21,765 bases of DNA from Actinomycetes bacterium (GTDB lineage Bacteria > Actinomycetota > Coriobacteriia > WRKU01 > WQUG01): positions 1 through 21,765 of the forward strand of contig WQUG01000068.1 of assembly GCA_009785855.1 (NCBI GenBank), read 5' to 3'. The notes beneath the pieces were generated by a model, which made no database searches, was not told the origin of the DNA, and saw only the letters and a program-made list of their open reading frames with translations. This document shows positions 1 to 7,800 of this stretch, in pieces (position 1 is the stretch's first letter; each line of letters begins with the position of its first letter). Both the position numbers and the translations under genes were made by a program.

Positions 1-113
1 GATGACGGGGACCGTTTTCTGGATTCAGACCGATAAGAGTTCACTGTTCCCGATCCGCACGCGCTTCGTCAAGAAAATCCATCGTCTGGGATTTCAGATG
101 TTCTACAAGCAAA
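1..113. other. Left-edge non-coding stretch, possible gene remnant
   Basis: No intact gene is recognisable here. On the minus strand, just after the winged-helix gene stops, there is a purine-rich AAAGGAG and then a TTG-started frame of 23 codons (112 down to 41). It contains an inner ATG at 82-80 reading MDFLDEARADREQ and then a TGA. After that stop the same frame stays open to the window edge. This could be the start of a decayed downstream gene or chance. The plus-strand frame across the region resembles no family I know and runs antisense into the regulator. The first bases (GACGGGGACCGTTTTCTG) look like half of a GC-rich palindrome, but the other half would lie outside the window. Confidence 0.2.
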
Positions 114-539
114 CTATCTCAACTCCTTTGGGACGGTATCCAAGGATTTGCCAGACCGTCTCGGTCGTCTTCTTTGACAAAACATCTGTCTATATAGATC
201 TTTCGGGATCCCGCTTGTATCTGAGGCGATTCTTTCTAATTCAGCAGAAAGATAATTCCTGAGATTCCGGACAGCAGCCCCCCGCGGATTGAACTCGAAG
301 ACTCGTGTCTTACCAATCAGATAGCTTACGAGTATCCCATTCGTTTCAAATTTGCGCAATTGTTGTTGAACGCTGTTCAGCGGAATATTGAACGTCCGGG
401 CGATCTCAGCGCCATATCCTGAACCATAGGACTGGATGAATAATAGCGTGCAGGCGGCAGCTTTACTTCCAAATACTATTTCTGACTGGCCAGCGATCTG
501 GCAGGTTTTCGTAATGGATTCTGACACTGTCTCAACCAT
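114..539 (-). CDS. Winged helix-turn-helix DNA-binding protein (ArsR-like, orphan)
   Basis: This 141-residue protein is probably a small transcriptional regulator. Residues about 20-95 read as a winged helix: a first helix around FGSKAAACTLLFI, a helix-turn-helix (YGAEIARTFNIPLNSVQQQLRKFETNGILV), and a wing (SYLIGKTRVFEFNP). ArsR-type metal cysteines are not evident. The C-terminus is unusual, with a strongly basic RRRPRR tract before the end. The ATG at 539 is preceded by ACGGGGAC, a usable ribosome binding site. The gene starts 39 nt after the malQ stop in the same direction, so it could be read through from the glycogen operon. A perfect palindrome about 27 bp upstream argues for its own autoregulated promoter. 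Base composition is clearly more AT-rich than the glycogen genes, which suggests later acquisition. Proteins of this shape sometimes precede nucleotidyltransferase-like genes, but I cannot see such a partner here. The regulator call is good; its target is unknown. Confidence 0.7.
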   Translation of the reverse strand: MVETVSESITKTCQIAGQSEIVFGSKAAACTLLFIQSYGSGYGAEIARTFNIPLNSVQQQLRKFETNGILVSYLIGKTRVFEFNPRGAAVRNLRNYLSAELERIASDTSGIPKDLYRQMFCQRRRPRRSGKSLDTVPKELR

Positions 540-565
540 AATGTCCCCGTGACTAAAGTACCAAT

Positions 566-589
566 AATTATGGTAATATTACCATAATT
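566..589. promoter_or_regulatory. Perfect 24-bp palindrome, probable operator of the winged-helix regulator
   Basis: The left arm AATTATGGTAAT is followed directly by its exact reverse complement ATTACCATAATT, giving 12 bp per arm with no spacer and no mismatch. It covers the malQ stop codon (579-581) and lies 27 bp upstream of the regulator ATG. On the minus strand a TGGTACTTT (extended -10-like) lies between the palindrome and the ATG, so a bound dimer would cover the -35 zone. Perfect symmetry without a loop and low GC favour a protein-binding operator over a terminator. Autoregulation by the adjacent gene is inference. Confidence 0.6.
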
Positions 590-1901
590 CGACGCTGGTG
601 TCTACGATCTGCGCCCTGGCGCTGGTCTCTGTAGCTTGGCGGATGCGGGCGGCCAGCTGGGGGGTCAGGGCGCCGCGCCCGATCCGCCAACGCCAGTTGT
701 CGCCGCCTTCGGTCCCCGGGGTGTTGAGGCGCGCCTCGGAGCCCAGGCCGAGCCAGTCCTGGATCGGGATGATCGTGATGGGCGCCTCGCTTGCCAGGGC
801 GGCGCGGATCAGGGCGTCTGGCAGATCGTCTGCGCCCAGGTGATCGGCGATCATGCGACGCTCCTGTGCAGTGCGGGAATCCAGCCAGCCGCGCAGCGTG
901 TCGTTATCGTGCGTGCCGGTATAGCAGACCGAGTTCCTGGTGATGTTGCGCGGCAGGTGGGAGTTCTGCTCATCGGTGTCGAAGGCGAACTGCAGCACCC
1001 GCATGTCCAGAAAGCCTGAGTCCTCGACCAGGGTCCGGGCAGCCGGGGAGAGGTCCCCCAGATCCTCTGCGATGACCAGCAGATCCGGGCAGCACTGTTT
1101 GATCAGGTCCGTGAGCGCCTTGCCGGGACCGGGGCGCCACTGGCCGGCGCTTGAGTCATCAAGAGGGATGGCATAGAAGTCGGCGAAGGCGCGGAAGTGA
1201 TCGATCCTGATGCCGTCGTAGAGTTTGGCCGCCTGCGTCAGGCGGTCGCGCCAGAACCGAAACGTTTCCTCCGGCTGCGTTTGCCAGTCATAGACCGGCT
1301 CGTCCCAGATCTGTCCGGTCGCAGAGAAGGCGTCAGGCGGCACGCCCGCAGAGGTCGCGGGACGACCATCGGCGTCGGTGTCGAAGATGGAGCGTCTGAG
1401 CCAGAAGTCGGCGGAGTCCTCGGCGACGTAGATCGGGAGGTCGCCGATGATGCGTATACCTTTGTCGTTGGCGTAGCGCTTCAGATCGTGCCATTGCTGG
1501 AAGAAGCGCTTCTGCTCGTCTGTGATGGTCGCGATCGCTGCTTTGTGGCGTTCGCGCAGGGCCCCCCGGGTCGCGGCGTCGGGGTTGCGCAGCTCGTCAG
1601 GCCATGCGCGCAGCGGGCGTCCGGCCTGAGCGTTGCGGACCGCGACGTACAGGGCATAGTCGTCCATCCAGCTCTCGCGCGCTGCTCCGGGGTCATGTGG
1701 CTCTTCCGGGGCCATGAGCCGGGGATCGCCGGCGAAGGCCGAAGTCGACTGATAGGGGCTCAGGGTATCGCCCGTCGGACCGATGGGCAGGATCTGCCAC
1801 CAGCTCTGCCCCGCTGACGCGAGGAAGTCGACGAAGTCATACGAGGCGCGTCCCAGGGTGGTGAGCGGATAGAGAACGCCCGCGCCGCGCTGCCGGTTCA
1901 T
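579..1901 (-). CDS. malQ: 4-alpha-glucanotransferase (amylomaltase, GH77)
   Basis: MalQ is a cytoplasmic disproportionating enzyme that transfers alpha-1,4-glucan segments between maltodextrins, releasing glucose and making longer chains suitable for phosphorylase. It has 440 residues, somewhat shorter than many bacterial MalQ proteins. GH77 hallmarks are present: LPIGPTG and SPYQSTSAFAGDP near the N-terminus, then AGVPPDAFSATGQIWDEPVY with the nucleophile Asp234 in RIDHFR. The acid/base Glu279 is in IAEDLG and Asp332 is in THDNDT. The end carries the usual NWRWR. I chose the ATG at 1901 because it forms an ATGA overlap with the upstream hydrolase stop and because upstream residues of the longer frame do not look like MalQ. 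It is the last gene of the glycogen unit. Its stop codon lies inside the perfect palindrome ahead of the winged-helix gene. Confidence 0.93.
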   Translation of the reverse strand: MNRQRGAGVLYPLTTLGRASYDFVDFLASAGQSWWQILPIGPTGDTLSPYQSTSAFAGDPRLMAPEEPHDPGAARESWMDDYALYVAVRNAQAGRPLRAWPDELRNPDAATRGALRERHKAAIATITDEQKRFFQQWHDLKRYANDKGIRIIGDLPIYVAEDSADFWLRRSIFDTDADGRPATSAGVPPDAFSATGQIWDEPVYDWQTQPEETFRFWRDRLTQAAKLYDGIRIDHFRAFADFYAIPLDDSSAGQWRPGPGKALTDLIKQCCPDLLVIAEDLGDLSPAARTLVEDSGFLDMRVLQFAFDTDEQNSHLPRNITRNSVCYTGTHDNDTLRGWLDSRTAQERRMIADHLGADDLPDALIRAALASEAPITIIPIQDWLGLGSEARLNTPGTEGGDNWRWRIGRGALTPQLAARIRQATETSARAQIVDTSVELW

Positions 1902-3922
1902 CGCAGCTCGAAGACCTGCGCGCTGCAAGGCTCCAGCGTGATCGTCAGCCATCCGGCCTCCAGTTCGGCGTCGACCTCGCCCGTCAGGTCGCGCGCGGTC
2001 GTGGCCTGCCGCAGGATATCGGCGCTCCCATCCAGGACGACCGACAGGTCGATCGCGACCTGTTGGGGCGCGTCGGTCGGATTGACCAACATCAGCAGGG
2101 CGTCGGCGCCAACGGTGCGCCCGAAGCGATCCCTGCCGTCTGCGGTGTAGCGCAGCACGCCCAGCACGCAGCTGTTGATCGCCAGGAAGCTGGCGTATCC
2201 CGTGGCCAGCACCGGCCGGGAGTTCCGTAAGCGACCGAGCAGCTCGTACCAGCTCGTGATCTGGGCGTCCTGGACCGTCCAGGTCCGCCGGTTGAAGGGA
2301 TCGAGCAGGCCGGTCATGCCGACCTCATCGCCGTAGTAGATCGTCGGCATACCCGGCAGCGAGTACTGGATCGCGGCCGCCAGGCGTTGACGCTTTCCGG
2401 CCTGGGCGTACTCGTCTTCGCTCAGTTGGAACGCGGCCTGATCGGGGCGCGACATACTGTCCGCATCGACCTCTGAGGCCAGAACGCTGCGCTGGCGGCA
2501 GACATCGTGCGAGGACATGAGGTTCATCAGGCTGTAGTACATCGGCGGCGGATAGACCTGCTGTTGATGCAGCAGGAAGCGTCGATAGAGGTCGGCGTCG
2601 ATCGTGCCTTTAAGGAACTCGATGGTCCGCTTCAGGAAGGGATAGTTCATGACCGCGTCCAGCCCGTGCCCGAGCGCGTAGGTGCGCCGGCGGCCAAAGG
2701 CCTCCTTCTGTGTCGCGTCCTCCCAGACCTCGCCTAAGAGGAAGGACTCAGGATCGGTCTCTTTGATCGCCGTGCGCATGGCTGCGATCGCATCATCGGG
2801 AAGCTCGTCAGCGACGTCAAGGCGGTAGCCGGCGGCGCCTTCGCGCAGCCAGTGTCTCATCACACTGTTCTCGCCGCTGATCACGAAGTCGCGCCAGCCG
2901 GGGTCTTCTTCGTCGACCTCCGGAAGCGTGTCGAAGCCCCACCAGCTCCGATAGTGGTCGGGGAACTCAGAGAACTCATACCAGCTGAAGTACGGCGAGT
3001 CCGTGCTCTGGTACGCGCCGAGCTCGTCGTAGCGACCGTACTTGTTGAAGTAGCGGCTGTCGTCGCCGGTGTGTGAGAAGACCCCGTCTAAGATGACCCG
3101 GATCCCGCTGGCGCGGGCCTCAGCGAACAGGCGTCGCAGGTCGTCGGCGCTTCCCAGTATCGGGTCGACCTTGAGGTAGTCGCCGGTGTTATAGCGGTGG
3201 TTGGAGTCCGACTCGAAGACCGGATTGAGATAGATCAGGGTCACGCCCAGACTCGCCAGATACGGCAGACGCTGGCGGATGCCCTCCAGATCGCCGCCGA
3301 ACATGTCGCTGGGGCTATAGGCAAGCTGTCCCGGCCGGGCCTCATACAGGGGAAGCTCGTCGAAGTCCTCATGCAGGAAGATGTCGGAGCGGCCGATGCT
3401 CTGATGATACGCGACGCCCCTGCGCGCGTTCTCCAGGTCGCCCCTCTGGAAGCGATCGGGAAAGATCTGATATATGATCGCGGACTTCGCCCAGTCGGGA
3501 GTATCGAAGTCAGGAGCATAGGCCGTTATCTGGAACGCCGGCGGAACGTCAGCGCTGACCTGCCCCGGACCGACCGGATACGGCGGCTGGCATCCGTAGT
3601 AGAAGACGCCGGCGTCCGGCAGTCTGATCTCGAACCAGTACCAGAGGAGCTTGCCTCCCCCGCGTTCTGCCGGGGTCACGAGGTAGCGGCTTTGCAGCTT
3701 CCCCTCTTCTGCCCACATCTCGACGCGATCGATCTCGTCGCCGTCGTCTCGCTTCACGCAGAGTGTCGCGCCGGCGACCTGGAGATCGCGGACCTCCAGC
3801 GCAAGTCTGAGCTCGGTCCCGCAGGGCACCGCGCCCAGCGGGCTGCGGAACATCTCTCTGCTGGAGTCATGCATGACGCATCGATCATCGACGCGCCGGT
3901 CGCCGACCATGAACTGCGCCAT
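1898..3922 (-). CDS. GH13 alpha-glucan hydrolase (neopullulanase/cyclomaltodextrinase-like)
   Basis: This cytoplasmic GH13 enzyme of about 674 residues probably hydrolyses maltodextrins, cyclodextrins or glycogen-derived oligosaccharides. It has an N-terminal beta-rich domain (residues about 20-130), as in CBM34-type neopullulanases, then the barrel starting at IIYQIFPDRFQRGD. Visible motifs are NPVFES and the metal/substrate motif DGVFSHTG, followed by the nucleophile Asp (about 369) in YRLDVADE. The acid/base Glu (about 398) is in LLGEVWED and the stabiliser Asp (about 473) is in SSHDV. No signal peptide is visible. The ATG at 3922 shares a base with the glgP stop (TGATG). A TTG one codon earlier and an internal ATG before HDSSREMFRSPLGAV are alternative starts, and the last fits the family N-terminus well. 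It overlaps malQ by 4 nt. Whether it is a neopullulanase, cyclomaltodextrinase or maltogenic amylase cannot be told from motifs. Confidence 0.88.
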   Translation of the reverse strand: MAQFMVGDRRVDDRCVMHDSSREMFRSPLGAVPCGTELRLALEVRDLQVAGATLCVKRDDGDEIDRVEMWAEEGKLQSRYLVTPAERGGGKLLWYWFEIRLPDAGVFYYGCQPPYPVGPGQVSADVPPAFQITAYAPDFDTPDWAKSAIIYQIFPDRFQRGDLENARRGVAYHQSIGRSDIFLHEDFDELPLYEARPGQLAYSPSDMFGGDLEGIRQRLPYLASLGVTLIYLNPVFESDSNHRYNTGDYLKVDPILGSADDLRRLFAEARASGIRVILDGVFSHTGDDSRYFNKYGRYDELGAYQSTDSPYFSWYEFSEFPDHYRSWWGFDTLPEVDEEDPGWRDFVISGENSVMRHWLREGAAGYRLDVADELPDDAIAAMRTAIKETDPESFLLGEVWEDATQKEAFGRRRTYALGHGLDAVMNYPFLKRTIEFLKGTIDADLYRRFLLHQQQVYPPPMYYSLMNLMSSHDVCRQRSVLASEVDADSMSRPDQAAFQLSEDEYAQAGKRQRLAAAIQYSLPGMPTIYYGDEVGMTGLLDPFNRRTWTVQDAQITSWYELLGRLRNSRPVLATGYASFLAINSCVLGVLRYTADGRDRFGRTVGADALLMLVNPTDAPQQVAIDLSVVLDGSADILRQATTARDLTGEVDAELEAGWLTITLEPCSAQVFELR

Positions 3923-6345
3923 CAATCGACCGCCCTGAGATGCCAGATGTGATCGTTATAGTCGCGTATCGCCCGATCCGAGGAGAAGTAACCGGCCCGT
4001 ACCGTGTTCATCAGACTCATCCGACGCCAGCGCGGCGTGTCTTCGTAGGCCTCCATCAGCCGTGAGAACTCCCGGTCGTAGGAGTCGAAGTCGTGCAGGA
4101 CGAAGTAGCGATCTGCATCGCCTTCGTTGAGCAGCGCGTTATAGAGGTCGTGGAACTGCCGGTCGCCCGGGACCGGCAGCTGGCCGGAGATCAGCGTGTC
4201 CAGGACTCGTTTCATCTCTGGATCGCTCTCATAGAGGGCGCGCGGATCGTAGCTGTGCTGCTCCCGGATCCGGTCGAGCTCTGCGGCATGTGCCCCGAAG
4301 ATGAAGATGTTGTCGGGCCCGACCGCATCGTTGATCTCGATGTTGGCGCCGTCCATCGTGCCGATGGTCACCGCGCCGCCCAGCATGAACTTCATGTTCC
4401 CGGTGCCGGAGGCCTCCATGCCTGCCGTCGAAAGCTGCTCGCTGACGTCGGCCGCCGGTATCAGGCGCTCGGCCACCGAGACGTTGTAGTCCTCGACGAA
4501 GACGACCTTCAGGATGTCGCTTGTGACGGGATCCGCCTCGATCAGGCGGGCCACGGCGCAGATGAGGCGGATGATCTCTTTGGCCCGGTAATACCCGGGC
4601 GCCGCCTTCGCGGCGAAGAGGAAGGTGGTCGGCGTCACCGCGCTGGCGGGATCGTCTTGCAGGCGGTAGTACAGCCGCAGGATATGCAAGGCCTTGAGCA
4701 GCTGACGCTTGTATTCGTGGAGGCGTTTGGCCTGTATGTCGAACATCGTATCAGGATCGACCTCGACGTCCTGCGTGTAGCGCAGGAAGCGGGCGAACCG
4801 CTCTTTGTTCAGGCTCTTCGCGCGCGCCGCCGCGTCGCACAGCTCCTGGTCGTCCTCCCAGTCGCGCAGCTGTTCGAACTCTTCGAAGCGCTTCAGGAAC
4901 CCACTGCCGATCCTGCTGCTGATCTCAGAGGTCAGCCCCGGGTCAGCCTGGGCCAGCCAGCGCCGGAAGCTGATGCCGTTGGTCACGCCGCAGAACTTGT
5001 CGGGCAGCAGCCTGCTGTAGTCCGCGAAGGTCTGCTCTTGTAAGATCTGGGCATGCAGCTGCGAGACGCCGTTGACCTTCGCGCAGACCGCGATGCAGAG
5101 ATTGGCCATGTATACCTGGCCGTCGTGGATGATCGACAACCACTCCACCTTGCCCGGATCATCGGGCCACTGCCGGGCGAGGCGCTCGCGGAAGCGCTGG
5201 TCGATCTGGACGATGAGGTCATAGATCCGCGGCAGCAGCTCGCGCAGCTGTGCCTCCCCCCACCTCTCCAGCGCCTCGCTGACGATCGAGTGGTTCGTGT
5301 AGTTGAACATCCGCGTGACGATGTCATACGCTTCGTCAAAGGACAGACCTTCCTGGTCGACCAGGATCCTCATCAGCTCCGGGATGGCCAGCGCCGGGTG
5401 CGTGTCGTTGATCTGGATCGTGTAGACATCCGGCAGGCTTCTCAGGTCACCGCCGTGCTCCTTGTGGTGGTTGACCAGGAACTGCATGGAGGCCGAGACC
5501 AGGAAGTAGAACTGTCTGAGACGCAGCATCCTGCCCGGAGGGTTGTCGTCTTTGGGGTAGAGCACCTGCGATATCGCCTCGACGAGCGTGTTGCCTTCCG
5601 AGGCCTTCGCGAATTCGCCCCGGTTGAAGTGCTCCATCTCGAGCTTGGTCATCGCCCGCGCTTCCCAGAGTCTGAGCGTGGCCGGCATCGCGCTCTGATA
5701 GCCGATCACCGGCATGTCGTAGGGGTAGGCGACGACACTCTCGTAGCCGACATGCGCAAGCGACGTCCCCGTCGCCGTCACGACCTCTTCCAGGCGCCCG
5801 CCGAAGCGCACTTCGACCCGATCCTCGGGCCGGGGGATCTCCCAGGCGTTGCCGGATTCGAGCCAGTCATCCTCGACCTCGCGCTGCTCGCCGCCTGCGA
5901 TCTGCTGACGGAACATGCCGTGCTCATAGCGGATGCAGCAGCCCGTCACCGGCAGCTCAAGGGTGGAGAGTGAGTCCAGGAAACAGGCCGCCAGCCGGCC
6001 CAGGCCGCCGTTGCCCAGCCCCGCGTCAGGCTCCAGCGTCTCTATCCGCTCGAGATCGAAACCCAGCTCCGCCAAAGCGTCGCGGCAGGCGGCGTACAGG
6101 TCCAGATTGATCAGGCTGTTGACCAGGGCCCGCCCCAGCAGGAACTCTGCAGAGAGGTAATAGAGTCGCTTCGCCTCGTGTTCGCGGACCTTGCGGTTGG
6201 CCTCGACCCAGCGGTCCATGATCAGGTCGCGTACCATCCCTGAAACGGCCCGGTAGACATCGGTCGGCGTTGCGTCTGCCGGCGTCACCCCCACGGCGCG
6301 CCGGAGTTTCTTCACGATCTCCTGTTGTATCTGTTCTTTATCCAT
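3922..6345 (-). CDS. glgP: Glycogen/maltodextrin phosphorylase (GT35)
   Basis: GlgP uses phosphate to release glucose-1-phosphate from the non-reducing ends of glycogen, with pyridoxal phosphate as cofactor. Its 807 residues match the family length. The sequence follows the phosphorylase pattern: LYYLSAEFLLGRAL near residues 61-75, GLGNGGLGRLAACFLDSL around 109-126, and TIQINDTHPALAIPEL around 309-324. RLHEYKRQLL is near 541-550. The PLP site EASGTGNMKFMLGGAVTIG carries the Schiff-base lysine at about residue 652. Most relatives have LNG where this protein has LGG. The ATG at 6345 follows the glgA stop directly (TAAATG), with AAAGGGA as ribosome binding site inside the glgA end, so translation is probably coupled. 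Placing it after the synthesis genes lets storage and breakdown be transcribed together, so control is presumably post-translational or by substrate. Confidence 0.96.
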   Translation of the reverse strand: MDKEQIQQEIVKKLRRAVGVTPADATPTDVYRAVSGMVRDLIMDRWVEANRKVREHEAKRLYYLSAEFLLGRALVNSLINLDLYAACRDALAELGFDLERIETLEPDAGLGNGGLGRLAACFLDSLSTLELPVTGCCIRYEHGMFRQQIAGGEQREVEDDWLESGNAWEIPRPEDRVEVRFGGRLEEVVTATGTSLAHVGYESVVAYPYDMPVIGYQSAMPATLRLWEARAMTKLEMEHFNRGEFAKASEGNTLVEAISQVLYPKDDNPPGRMLRLRQFYFLVSASMQFLVNHHKEHGGDLRSLPDVYTIQINDTHPALAIPELMRILVDQEGLSFDEAYDIVTRMFNYTNHSIVSEALERWGEAQLRELLPRIYDLIVQIDQRFRERLARQWPDDPGKVEWLSIIHDGQVYMANLCIAVCAKVNGVSQLHAQILQEQTFADYSRLLPDKFCGVTNGISFRRWLAQADPGLTSEISSRIGSGFLKRFEEFEQLRDWEDDQELCDAAARAKSLNKERFARFLRYTQDVEVDPDTMFDIQAKRLHEYKRQLLKALHILRLYYRLQDDPASAVTPTTFLFAAKAAPGYYRAKEIIRLICAVARLIEADPVTSDILKVVFVEDYNVSVAERLIPAADVSEQLSTAGMEASGTGNMKFMLGGAVTIGTMDGANIEINDAVGPDNIFIFGAHAAELDRIREQHSYDPRALYESDPEMKRVLDTLISGQLPVPGDRQFHDLYNALLNEGDADRYFVLHDFDSYDREFSRLMEAYEDTPRWRRMSLMNTVRAGYFSSDRAIRDYNDHIWHLRAVD

Positions 6346-7800
6346 TTATCCCTTTATCATCGTCTCGTAGAGTGCCTCATACTGACGGGCAGACCTCTGA
6401 AAACTGTGATCGAGTGCCAGGGCGTTCTTCCGCAAGCGGCGCATCACCGCCTTGTTCTGGTAAACGCCAAGCGCTCTTCTGATCGCCTCAAGCATATCAT
6501 GAGCGTTATAGGTCGCAAACGAGAAGCCGGTCCCCTGCCCCGTGAACTCGTTGTAGGGCTCGACCGTGTCGATCAGACCGCCGGTCTCGCGCACGATGGG
6601 AAGCGTTCCGTAGCGCTGCGCGATCATCTGTGAGAGCCCGCAGGGTTCGAATTCGGAAGGCATCAGAAGGAAATCTGCCCCGGCGTAGATGCGATGCGCC
6701 AGCGCCTCGTTGTAGCCGATGTAGACGCCGGTCGTGTCCGGGTACTTCGCGGCGATGTAGTTGAAGAAGTTCTCATACGAAGGGTCGCCGGAACCCAGTA
6801 AGATGAAGGCGACGTCTTCGCAAAGCAGCTCCTCAAGGACGTGGCGCACCAGCGAGATCCCCTTCTGGTCGGTCAGGCGCGACACCATCGCGATGATCGG
6901 CGTCGTCAAGGCGGTCGTCAGTGCGAACTCATCACGCAGGGCCTTCTTGTTACTGCGCTTTCCGCGCAGATCGGCGACGGAGAACGGCGCCGCGATCCCC
7001 GGGTCCGTCTGCGGGTCGAAGTCCTCGGTATCGATCCCGTTCAGGATACCCGAGACCTCGCCTCGGCGCGCAGAGAGGATCCCCTCCAACCCGAAACCGG
7101 CCCAGTGACCCATGATCTCGTGAGCATAGCTGGGACTCACCGTCGAGATCCTGTCCGCGAAGACCAGGGCGGCCTTCATCATGTTCGCGCTGCCGGCCAG
7201 CTCAAGGTACTCCGGCGTGTTGTAGAGTTCCGGGACATCCAGCAGATCCTGCATCTGCTCAAATCCCATCTTGCCCTGGAACTCGATGTTATGGATCGTG
7301 AAGAGCGTCGGTATCTCGCGCCCCAGGATCGCGTTATAGCGCGTCTTCATCAAGAACGGGATCATCCCTGTGTGCCAGTCGTTGAGGTGGAGGAGATCCG
7401 GCTTGAAGATCCCGGATCCGTCGATCAGGCGCGTGGCCTCGCAGACGGCCTTGCAGAAGAACAGGTATTGCTCGTTTTCCGCGTCGCCGCCGCGATAGAT
7501 CGCATCGCCGAAATAGTCCTCGTTGTCGATGAAGTAATACGTGACGCCGCTGTGCTCAAGGGTCTCGACGCCCAGATACTTCCGGCGCCATCCCACCGCT
7601 ATCTCCGCCTGCACAAGCGGCTTCAGCTGAGCTGCCCAGGCGTCCTTGATCCGGGCATGCCGGGGCATCATCACCCGCACATCCAGACCTGAGGCGACCA
7701 GCGTTTTCGGGAGCGTATGGGCGACATCGGCCAGCCCGCCGGTCTTGGCGAACGGCATGCTCTCTGACGCTACGAACAGGACCTTCGGGGTATCGGTCAC
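6346..7800 (-). CDS. glgA: Glycogen synthase (ADP-glucose, GT5)
   Basis: GlgA adds glucosyl units from ADP-glucose to the non-reducing end of alpha-1,4-glucan. The protein has 484 residues, typical for bacterial GlgA. The N-terminal ADP-glucose motif is clear: FVASESMPFAKTGGLADVAH with Lys19-Thr-Gly-Gly. LHLNDWHTG is in the first Rossmann domain. The C-terminal domain has VSRLTDQKG and the conserved LMPSEFEPCGLSQMIAQRYG followed by ETGGLIDTV. I chose the GTG at 7800, which overlaps the glgD stop in a GTGA. The same frame stays open about 110 codons further upstream, but those residues are an arginine-rich out-of-frame reading of glgD and not GlgA sequence. It is immediately followed by glgP. 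Confidence 0.95.
   Translation of the reverse strand: MTDTPKVLFVASESMPFAKTGGLADVAHTLPKTLVASGLDVRVMMPRHARIKDAWAAQLKPLVQAEIAVGWRRKYLGVETLEHSGVTYYFIDNEDYFGDAIYRGGDAENEQYLFFCKAVCEATRLIDGSGIFKPDLLHLNDWHTGMIPFLMKTRYNAILGREIPTLFTIHNIEFQGKMGFEQMQDLLDVPELYNTPEYLELAGSANMMKAALVFADRISTVSPSYAHEIMGHWAGFGLEGILSARRGEVSGILNGIDTEDFDPQTDPGIAAPFSVADLRGKRSNKKALRDEFALTTALTTPIIAMVSRLTDQKGISLVRHVLEELLCEDVAFILLGSGDPSYENFFNYIAAKYPDTTGVYIGYNEALAHRIYAGADFLLMPSEFEPCGLSQMIAQRYGTLPIVRETGGLIDTVEPYNEFTGQGTGFSFATYNAHDMLEAIRRALGVYQNKAVMRRLRKNALALDHSFQRSARQYEALYETMIKG

Noticed and set aside
2..262. 86-codon plus-strand frame at the left edge
   Set aside because: It runs antisense into the winged-helix gene, has no upstream sequence to judge a start, and resembles no protein family.
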